This document shows, piece by piece, positions 1 to 5,155 of a DNA stretch of 5,740 bases. How positions within the stretch are numbered: position 1 is the stretch's first letter; each line of letters opens with the position of its first letter. Source of the DNA: a bacterium (GTDB taxonomy: Bacteria > Arandabacterota > Arandabacteria > Arandabacterales > JALGWA01); contig JALGWA010000108.1 in NCBI GenBank assembly GCA_025774425.1, forward strand, positions 1-5,740. The letters run 5' to 3'. Below the pieces are notes generated by a model that was given only the letters and a program-made list of their open reading frames with translations, was not told where the DNA came from and searched no databases. Position numbers and translations under genes: made by a program.

Positions 1-535
1 TGAGCCTGACCTTCCCCCGGCGGGCGGCGTCTTCGGCCAGCCTCATGAGTTCGGGCGAATAATAGGGCCGGCGGGCGATGCGCGACCCGGCCGGGAGCGC
101 CTCCAGGCCCCCCCAGAGCATGTCGAGATGGTCCTCGATGAGCATGAGGTCGCCCGGCTCGATGCCGGGACCCACCCCGCCGGCCGAGTTGGTTATTATC
201 ATCGTCCGCACGCCGAGCCTGGCCAGCACGCGCACGGGCAGCGTGATGCGCGCGAAGGAATGGCCCTCGTAGCGATGCACGCGGCCGTCCATGATCCACA
301 CCGTCTTCGCGCCCCGCCTGCCCAAGAGAAGGCGGCCTCTATGCCCCGCCACCGTCGAGACCGGGAAACCCGGGATGTCGGCGTAGCCGATGCTCCTCAG
401 GATGCGGAAGGCCGCCCGCACCTCGCCCAGCCCGGACCCCAACACGATCGCGAAGCGCGCCCTCGGCGCAGAGTCCCGCGCCAGCCACGCCGACGCCTCT
501 TCGACTTCCCGGTCATACGGCCGTCGCAGGCTCAT
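1..535 (-). CDS. Purine nucleoside phosphorylase family protein, 3' end cut by the window
   Basis: Probable cytosolic trimeric-type (family 2) purine nucleoside phosphorylase, which splits purine nucleosides with phosphate into base and ribose-1-phosphate. The first 178 residues are visible and the frame is still open at the window edge; family members are about 270 residues. Seen: the phosphate-loop motif IVLGSGLG (30-37), IPGFPVSTVAGH (54-65), a GRVHRYEG block (84-91) matching the phosphate/ribose-binding GRxHxYEG, LPVRVLARLGV (99-109), TNSAGG (115-120) and GDLMLIEDHLD (128-138). Odd: the DHIN motif reads DHLD, and the NPLxGPN stretch that usually follows is replaced by WGGLEALPAG, so substrate range is uncertain; methylthioadenosine phosphorylase or another PNP-like enzyme is possible. 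The catalytic C-terminal half is not visible. ATG at 535-533 was chosen because a strong Shine-Dalgarno sits 5 bases upstream; the start lies inside rimI (23-base overlap). A run of seven C at 108-114 does not break the frame. Confidence 0.88.
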   Translation of the reverse strand, partial: MSLRRPYDREVEEASAWLARDSAPRARFAIVLGSGLGEVRAAFRILRSIGYADIPGFPVSTVAGHRGRLLLGRRGAKTVWIMDGRVHRYEGHSFARITLPVRVLARLGVRTMIITNSAGGVGPGIEPGDLMLIEDHLDMLWGGLEALPAGSRIARRPYYSPELMRLAEDAARRGKVRL

Positions 536-1022
536 GTCCACCCTCCCCGCCGCCGACCTCGGCGAGCATGACGAGAGCGTCCTCGCCGTTGTCGGTGTAG
601 TAGCCCTTCCTGATCGCTATCTCCTTGAAACCGTATCGCCTGTAAAGACCTATCGCGCTGACGTTGCTCGCCCTGACCTCGAGCGTGATGTACGACACCT
701 TCCTCGCCGACGCCTCCCGCATGAGGTCCTCCAGCAAGCGCCGGCCGATGCCCGATCCCTGCCGGTCTCTCCGCACGGCGACGTTGCCTATGTGAAGCTC
801 GTCGCCGACGAACCAGCCGACCGCATACCCGATGACGGCGCCGCCCTCGCTCGCCACTACGGCGTAACTGGTCCGACTGTTCCCCACCTCGAACACGAAG
901 CTGCGCCTGGGCCACGGCGTGGGGAAGAGGTCCCTCTCGATGCTCCAGACCGCGTCTATGTCGTCCTCGCACATCCTCCTTATCGCGAGCCGCTTGCCGC
1001 CCGCCGCCCGGTCTTCTTTCAC
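513..1022 (-). CDS. rimI: Ribosomal protein S18 alanine N-acetyltransferase RimI (GNAT)
   Basis: Cytosolic GNAT acetyltransferase. RimI enzymes transfer acetyl from acetyl-CoA to the N-terminal alanine of ribosomal protein S18. The 169-residue product shows the fold in order: beta-1 LAIRRMCEDDIDAVWSIE (12-29), FPTPWPRRSF (33-42) as in RimI FxxPW, GNVAVRRDRQGSGIGRRLLE (79-98) with the acetyl-CoA pyrophosphate loop RQGSGIG, the RimI signature LEVRASNVSAIGLYRRYGF (114-132), and GYYTDNGEDALVM (140-152). The GTG start at 1022 overlaps the tsaB stop as GTGA, with a G-rich run just upstream. The later ATG at residue 17 would cut off beta-1, and its AGGAGG directly abuts it with no spacer. tsaB-rimI adjacency is common in bacteria and supports the call. 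The C-terminal tail GGGEGGHEPATAV is low complexity and carries the next gene's ribosome site. Acetylation of other proteins cannot be excluded. Confidence 0.93.
   Translation of the reverse strand: MKEDRAAGGKRLAIRRMCEDDIDAVWSIERDLFPTPWPRRSFVFEVGNSRTSYAVVASEGGAVIGYAVGWFVGDELHIGNVAVRRDRQGSGIGRRLLEDLMREASARKVSYITLEVRASNVSAIGLYRRYGFKEIAIRKGYYTDNGEDALVMLAEVGGGEGGHEPATAV
541..548 (-). promoter_or_regulatory. Shine-Dalgarno site of the purine nucleoside phosphorylase gene, inside rimI
   Basis: The minus strand reads GGGGAGGG, five bases (TGGAC) before the ATG at 535. It fixes that start. The site lies inside the rimI reading frame, where the same bases encode part of RimI's glycine-rich tail, so translation of the two genes is probably coupled. 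Confidence 0.7.
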
Positions 1023-1756
1023 CTCCGCCCCCCGCGCCTGCGTTCGGCTTCGGACGCCCGCACGTATATGGGCTCGGCCGTGTCCAGATCGAGCGTCCCG
1101 CCCGCCGACAGCATCTCCAGGCCGATCGCGCCGACGACCGCGGCTCTCACGTCCCACCTGTCCCGGGGCGCGATGTGGACGTCGCCGACGAGGGCCCCCA
1201 GCACCTCGCCGTACCTGTCGAGGGCGTCGCCGACGAGCGTCACCGGGCCCCCGCCGGCCTCCACGGCGGACCCGATCTCCCCGAGAAGCGCCTCCGGCGC
1301 GAGCGACATGTAAGGGCTCAGCCGCTCGAGCGCCCCGCCGTCCGACCTGTACATGCAGCAGTATATCTCGCCCCGCCTCGCGTCTCTCGCCGGCACGACC
1401 AGACCGGCGGATCCGCGCAACGGCCGTGCCAGGCAGTCGAGCGTGGGCACCCCGACGAGCGGCAGGCCGGCGCCGACGCAGAGGCCCTTGGCGACGCCTA
1501 GGCCGACCCGCAGGCCGGTGAAAGAACCGGGGCCCAGGGACACGGCGACGCCGTCGAGGTCGGCGAGTGCCAGCGAAGCCCCGTCGAGGAGCTCCGCGAT
1601 CATGCAGACGCTCGCCTCGACATGCCGCCCCATGATGTCGCGGTCGATCGCCGCGACGGTCTCGGGCTGCGGAGCGCCCGGGCCGGCGGCGCCGGCCCCC
1701 TCGACTATCGCGAAGCCGCCCGTGGCGCCCGTCGTCTCTATGGCAAGCACCTTCAC
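1019..1756 (-). CDS. tsaB: tRNA t6A biosynthesis protein TsaB
   Basis: TsaB is the non-catalytic ASKHA-fold partner of TsaD. With TsaE they transfer threonylcarbamoyl to A37 of ANN-decoding tRNAs in the cytosol. The 245-residue product (E. coli TsaB is about 231) starts KVLAIETTGATGGFAIVEG (2-20), the family's N-terminal strand pair. It carries GRHVEASVCMIAELL (43-57) and the diagnostic LGPGSFTGLRVGLGVAKGL (74-92). It then has the usual VPARDARRGEIYCCMYR stretch and ends in an Arg/Glu-rich tail after PIYVRASEAE. GTG at 1756 was chosen because the ASKHA strand starts at once, an AGGGAG site lies 8 bases upstream, and it overlaps the tsaE stop by GTGA. The frame extends upstream to 1921 only as a shadow of tsaE. 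tsaD is not in the window and should lie elsewhere in the genome. Confidence 0.94.
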   Translation of the reverse strand: MKVLAIETTGATGGFAIVEGAGAAGPGAPQPETVAAIDRDIMGRHVEASVCMIAELLDGASLALADLDGVAVSLGPGSFTGLRVGLGVAKGLCVGAGLPLVGVPTLDCLARPLRGSAGLVVPARDARRGEIYCCMYRSDGGALERLSPYMSLAPEALLGEIGSAVEAGGGPVTLVGDALDRYGEVLGALVGDVHIAPRDRWDVRAAVVGAIGLEMLSAGGTLDLDTAEPIYVRASEAERRRGGRR

Positions 1757-2253
1757 TCGAAACGCTCCCTGACCATGCCGGTGATGAAATCGCCGAGCCT
1801 CGCGCCGAGATCCTCCCCGACGGGCCTCAGCACGATCAGCCTCTCCTCGGGCTTCGCGGTCGGTTCGAGGCCGATCTCCAGCCTCTCGGCCGGCAGCACA
1901 TCGGGCACATGGTCGGCCCACTCGACCAGGCTCACGGCGTCCGAGTAGACTGCGTCCTCCACGCCCGCGGCCAGCGCCTCGCCGTAGTCGCGCAGGCGAT
2001 AGAGATCGATGTGGTTGACGCCGGGGCCGTCCGGCGGACCCTCGTACGATGCGACGATGACGAAGCTCGGGCTGGCCATGGTCACCTCGACGCCGAGCCC
2101 CGCGGCGATGGCCCTCGCGATGAGCGACTTCCCCGCGCCGATCACCCCCGTCAGGGCGACGACGTCGCGTGCCTCGAGGTGAGCGGCCAGCCTGCGGCCC
2201 AGGAGGGCCGTCTCCTCGGGCGATCTGGAAAGCAACTCCGCCATCTCGACCAC
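1753..2253 (-). CDS. tsaE: tRNA t6A biosynthesis ATPase TsaE
   Basis: Small P-loop ATPase that drives the cycle of the TsaB-TsaD complex in t6A37 tRNA modification. The 166-residue product is of normal length. Motifs seen: Walker A GVIGAGKS (36-43; family form GDLGAGKT), ASPSF (60-64) with SY at 69-70 matching the family SPTFxLVxxY, HIDLYRL (81-87) with the conserved Asp of the HxDLYRL motif, and LVEWADHV (109-116) matching the IEW motif. The Thr-to-Ser change in SPSF and the GVI in the P-loop are mild departures that keep the chemistry. The GTG at 2253 lies 4 bases after the porX TAG stop and is preferred. An in-frame ATG at 2244 (163 residues) is an alternative. Neither has a strong Shine-Dalgarno, so re-initiation by ribosomes finishing porX is likely. 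Confidence 0.94.
   Translation of the reverse strand: MVEMAELLSRSPEETALLGRRLAAHLEARDVVALTGVIGAGKSLIARAIAAGLGVEVTMASPSFVIVASYEGPPDGPGVNHIDLYRLRDYGEALAAGVEDAVYSDAVSLVEWADHVPDVLPAERLEIGLEPTAKPEERLIVLRPVGEDLGARLGDFITGMVRERFE
1765..1770 (-). promoter_or_regulatory. Shine-Dalgarno site of tsaB
   Basis: The minus strand reads AGGGAG, eight bases before the GTG at 1756. It lies within the last codons of tsaE. It decides the tsaB start and supports coupling to tsaE through the GTGA overlap. Confidence 0.6.
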
Positions 2254-2257
2254 GGCT

Positions 2258-3820
2258 CTATCTCTTCGGGTCCAGGGTCACGCAGGGGAGGACCATCTCC
2301 TCCAAGGATATCCCGCCATGCTGGAAGCTGTCCTTGAAGTACCTCTCGTACTCGTGGAAATTGGTCGGATAGACGAAGTAGAAATCCTCTTTCGCTATGA
2401 TGTAGTTCTTGTTGAGTCCTTCCGCGGGCAGCTTGTACTCCAGCGGGGCCTTGATCCGGAGCGCCTGGCGGCCGTCGGTGTTGAGATTGTGGCCGTGCTT
2501 GTAACGAACGTTGGTGGAGGTCTCGCGGTCCCCGAGCACCTTGGCCGACCTCCGGACGAGAATCGACCCGTGGTCCGTCGTCACCACGACGACGGCGTCC
2601 TCCTGGGCGATGGCCTTGAGGATGTCGAGGAGCGGCGAGTGGGCGAACCAGGACCTGGTGAAGCTCCTGTAGGCGGACTCATTTGGGAGTATTTCCTGGA
2701 GCAGGCGCATCTCCGAGCGGCTGTGCGCGACGATATCGACGAAATTGAACACCAGCGCGACGAGCGGCAGCTTGCCCAGCGTCGGAATCTGCCGCCTGAC
2801 CTGCTGGGCCTCCTCGGCGTCGTATACCTTGAGGTACTTGACGGGCGGCGTCGCGGCGAGCCCGAGCCTTTTGAGCTGCTCCCCGAGGAGCTGGCGCTCG
2901 AAGCGGTTCTTGCCGCCCTCGTCGGTGTCCTGCTCGTTCCAGTACTGGGGGTACATCGAGGCGATCTCGCTGGGGAACAGACCGCTGAAGATCGCATTCC
3001 TCGAATAGGGTGTCGCCGTCGGCAGAATGGAGTAGTAGTAGTCCGTGTGGACGTTGTAATACGGCTCGAGCATCGGTCGAATGGCCATCCACTGGTCGAG
3101 GCGCAGGCAGTCGATCACCACGAAGTACACCCGGCGTCCGTTGCGCCGGTGGGGGCCGACGAAGTCCTTGACGAGATCGACCGAGAGCCGCGGCCTACGG
3201 CCGTCGCTCACCCAGGTCCTGTAGTTCTTCTCGACGAACATGCTGAACTCGACATTGCACTGCCGGCGCTGGTCCAGATGGGTCTGCATCAGGCCGCTGT
3301 CGGGGAACTCGTCGAGGATGTTGTCCCACTCGCTGAGGCTGGCGTGCACCTTGATCCATGTCTCCCACCCCTCCGCACGCGCCCTCAGGGCCTCGATCTC
3401 GTTGAAGTGGTCGACGTACTCGCGCGACAGCTCCTTCTCCCGAATGGCCTTGCTCTCGAGTATCCTCCTCACCGCCGAGACGATCTGAACCGGGTTCACC
3501 GGCTTCAACAGGAAGTCGTCGATGCGCTTCCTCAGCGCTTCGTCGATCAGCTCGTCCTCCTCGATCTTGGTGATCATGATGACGGGAACCGCCTGGTTGA
3601 CCTCCTTGACCCGGAGGAAAGTCGAGATGCCGTCGAGCCCCGGCATCATCTGGTCGAGCAGCACTATGTCCGGCGGCGCGGCGGCGACCATACGGACGGC
3701 GTCCTCGCCGTTGGAGACGGGTTTGACCTCGTAGCCCTTCTCCTCGAGAAACATGATGTGGCTCTTGAGAAGGTCTATCTCATCGTCCACCCAGAGTATC
3801 GTCGTCTTGGCTCCGGCCAT
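2258..3820 (-). CDS. porX: PorX-like response regulator with PglZ (alkaline phosphatase superfamily) output domain
   Basis: Bifunctional response regulator/phosphatase of 520 residues, the usual size for PorX. The receiver domain (about 7-122) has acidic-pocket D12/D13, phospho-acceptor D56 in LLDQMMPGLDG, switch T84 (VIMITK) and K106 (LLKPVNP). A helical linker (about 123-225) leads to a PglZ domain with the alkaline-phosphatase-superfamily metal pattern: D237 (VVIDCLR), nucleophile T270 (PTATPYSRN), D362 and H366 (DIVAH), D416-H417 (TTDHG) and H501 (QHGG). All seven predicted ligands are present, so it looks active. Bacteroidete PorX acts with kinase PorY to control type IX secretion, and its PglZ domain is reported to cleave oligonucleotides; the same role here is inference. 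There is no DNA-binding helix-turn-helix domain. ATG 3820 is preferred over ATG 3838 because GGGGG lies 6 bases upstream, while the earlier start abuts a GC hairpin. The kinase gene directly upstream is the likely partner. Confidence 0.93.
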   Translation of the reverse strand: MAGAKTTILWVDDEIDLLKSHIMFLEEKGYEVKPVSNGEDAVRMVAAAPPDIVLLDQMMPGLDGISTFLRVKEVNQAVPVIMITKIEEDELIDEALRKRIDDFLLKPVNPVQIVSAVRRILESKAIREKELSREYVDHFNEIEALRARAEGWETWIKVHASLSEWDNILDEFPDSGLMQTHLDQRRQCNVEFSMFVEKNYRTWVSDGRRPRLSVDLVKDFVGPHRRNGRRVYFVVIDCLRLDQWMAIRPMLEPYYNVHTDYYYSILPTATPYSRNAIFSGLFPSEIASMYPQYWNEQDTDEGGKNRFERQLLGEQLKRLGLAATPPVKYLKVYDAEEAQQVRRQIPTLGKLPLVALVFNFVDIVAHSRSEMRLLQEILPNESAYRSFTRSWFAHSPLLDILKAIAQEDAVVVVTTDHGSILVRRSAKVLGDRETSTNVRYKHGHNLNTDGRQALRIKAPLEYKLPAEGLNKNYIIAKEDFYFVYPTNFHEYERYFKDSFQHGGISLEEMVLPCVTLDPKR

Positions 3821-3826
3821 GCTTTT

Positions 3827-3831
3827 CCCCC
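3827..3831 (-). promoter_or_regulatory. Probable ribosome-binding site of the porX-like gene
   Basis: The minus strand reads GGGGG followed by AAAAGC and the ATG at 3820, a 6-base spacing. It favours that start over the in-frame ATG at 3838, whose upstream G-rich stretch touches the start codon and lies against a hairpin. The match to the consensus is only partial. Confidence 0.45.
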
Positions 3832-3841
3832 GTTTCATCCC

Positions 3842-3857
3842 GCCCGGCGTCCCGGGC
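3842..3857 (-). other. Short GC-only hairpin between the kinase and porX genes
   Basis: A perfect inverted repeat: GCCCGG, a 4-base loop (GACG on the minus strand), then CCGGGC. It lies in the 43-base gap between the kinase stop (3864) and the porX start (3820). No U-run follows, so it is not a standard intrinsic terminator. It might slow ribosomes or ribonucleases, or set the relative output of the two proteins. A 6-bp GC palindrome can also arise by chance in DNA this GC-rich. Confidence 0.35.
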
Positions 3858-3863
3858 CGCGCC

Positions 3864-5108
3864 TCAGACAGCTGGGATCTCCATGACGAAGAGCGAACCC
3901 CGCCCGGGGGCCGTCCTCACCAGCCTCAGCTTACCTCCATGATACTCCTCCACGACGCGCCTCGCAAGCGGCAGGCCCAGACCCCAGCCCCCTTTCCGCG
4001 TCGTGTAACCGGGCTCGAATATCTTCTTGGAGCTCTTCTGGTCCATGCCTCTCCCGTTGTCCTCCACCTCTATCGAGACCACGTGCCGCTGCGGGACGTA
4101 AGTCATCCTGACTTCCACTATGCCCTTGGGTTTGTCCTGCGCGTCGATGGCGTTCTTCACGAGGTTCTCTACGGCCCATTCGAGAAGATCCGTGTTGACG
4201 AGCGTCTGGGGCACGTTGCCGTAATGCTCCTTTATCTCGACCTCCTTGCCGAGGGAGGGCAGCCGCTTCTTCTGGTACTCGACGGCGCTGCGCACGACCT
4301 CGACCAGGTCCTCCATGTCCAGCCTGGGCGGGGAGCCCACCTTGCCGAACCTCGAGGCGATCTTCTTCAGGCGCATGATGTCGCTTTCCATCTCGTGCAC
4401 GGCGCGGCGGGTGCGGTCGTCCGCCGAGTGCTCCTTGAGGATCTGCACCCAACCCATCAGCGAAGAGAGCGGCGTTCCCAGCTGGTGAGCCGTCTCCTTG
4501 GCCATGCCGACCCAGATCGACCGGCGCTCGCCGACGATTATGCCCCGCAGCCCGAGGTAGCTCATCAGTATCAGGACGCCCAGCAGGACTCCCGATGCGA
4601 GGGGCAGCCACTTGAGGCGGCTCGTGATGGCTGGCTCGCCGTAGTGGACGCTGCCGAGGAACTTGCCCGTGACCGGGTCGAACATGAAGACGGGCTTGTG
4701 CCCTCTGTCCATCTCGCGCACGATCTCGATTATGTCGCTCATGATCCCAGGCGGCGGATCGGCCGGGTTGGTGTTGACGAACAGGTCCCAGCTGACGTCG
4801 TCGGCGCTGATATCCTTGCCGACGTTCTTCCACGTGTAGGGTACTCCCCTGGGATCGGTGATCACGATCGGGAAGTTTATGTCCTTGATGGTCTCGTCGA
4901 AAATGTAGCGCACCTCCTCGTCGCGGGTCGCCGGGTACGTCGCGGCCGCGCAGAACTTCGCGAACACCCTGGTGAGAGTGTTCGTCTGGACCTCGAAGCT
5001 CCTGACGAGCGAGTAGGTGTATGCGAAAATCAGGACGACCAGGATCATCGCGGCGATGAACGTGAAGGTCCTGGCGCCGGTCACGCTTGCAAGTGCGCGC
5101 AGCCTCAC
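3864..5108 (-). CDS. PorY-like membrane sensor histidine kinase
   Basis: Inner-membrane histidine kinase of 414 residues, the probable phospho-donor of the PorX-like protein encoded 43 bases downstream. Layout: a short basic N-terminus; TM1 (about 15-35); a sensor region of about 130 residues (36-165) containing FPIVITDPRGVPYTWKN (79-95), which resembles a PAS/Cache-type core; TM2 (about 167-187); then the kinase core. H-box AKETAHQLGTPLSSL (203-217) with phospho-acceptor H208. ATP-binding domain: N-box ENLVKNAIDA (314-323), G1 DNGRGM (350-355), F-box IFEPGYTT (363-370), G2 GGWGLGL (373-379), G3 around PGRGS (401-405). Only about 20 residues separate TM2 from H208, so there is no room for a HAMP domain. 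GTG 5108 was chosen because a GGAGGA site lies 6 bases upstream and the product then begins with TM1. The frame is open further upstream, but only over the preceding gene. The PorY assignment rests on the neighbour and H-box style, so no symbol is given. Confidence 0.92.
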   Translation of the reverse strand: MRLRALASVTGARTFTFIAAMILVVLIFAYTYSLVRSFEVQTNTLTRVFAKFCAAATYPATRDEEVRYIFDETIKDINFPIVITDPRGVPYTWKNVGKDISADDVSWDLFVNTNPADPPPGIMSDIIEIVREMDRGHKPVFMFDPVTGKFLGSVHYGEPAITSRLKWLPLASGVLLGVLILMSYLGLRGIIVGERRSIWVGMAKETAHQLGTPLSSLMGWVQILKEHSADDRTRRAVHEMESDIMRLKKIASRFGKVGSPPRLDMEDLVEVVRSAVEYQKKRLPSLGKEVEIKEHYGNVPQTLVNTDLLEWAVENLVKNAIDAQDKPKGIVEVRMTYVPQRHVVSIEVEDNGRGMDQKSSKKIFEPGYTTRKGGWGLGLPLARRVVEEYHGGKLRLVRTAPGRGSLFVMEIPAV

Positions 5109-5114
5109 GATACG

Positions 5115-5120
5115 TCCTCC
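5115..5120 (-). promoter_or_regulatory. Shine-Dalgarno site of the histidine kinase gene
   Basis: The minus strand reads GGAGGA, six bases before the GTG at 5108. This near-perfect site in the 47-base gap behind the thymidylate synthase-like gene fixes the GTG start. The gap itself is very GC-rich, with a CCCCCGGGGG palindrome and a GGCGCGCC palindrome, but has no U-run, so no terminator is called. Confidence 0.75.
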
Positions 5121-5155
5121 GTCTCTGCCCGGTCCGGCGCGCCGCCCCCCGGGGG

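Noticed and set aside
108..114. Possible frameshift at a run of seven C in the purine nucleoside phosphorylase gene
   Set aside because: Recounting the run gives seven, and the reading frame continues through LWGGLEALPAG into family-like sequence, so the gene is intact as far as it is visible.
390..1313. A 307-codon open frame on the plus strand opposite rimI and the end of tsaB
   Set aside because: It spans two well-supported minus-strand genes and shows no motif.
1757..1921. An N-terminal extension of tsaB into tsaE
   Set aside because: The TsaB fold begins at the GTG at 1756 with its own Shine-Dalgarno; the upstream part is a shadow of tsaE.
2318..3886. A 522-codon open frame on the plus strand opposite the porX-like gene
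   Set aside because: It is exactly antisense to a gene with clear receiver and PglZ motifs, and its product is Val/Leu/Arg/Glu-rich with no recognisable domain. High GC at third codon positions keeps antisense frames open.
5109..5155. Possible terminator between the thymidylate synthase-like gene and the kinase
   Set aside because: The GC palindromes there are not followed by a U-run, and the kinase Shine-Dalgarno lies in the same short gap.
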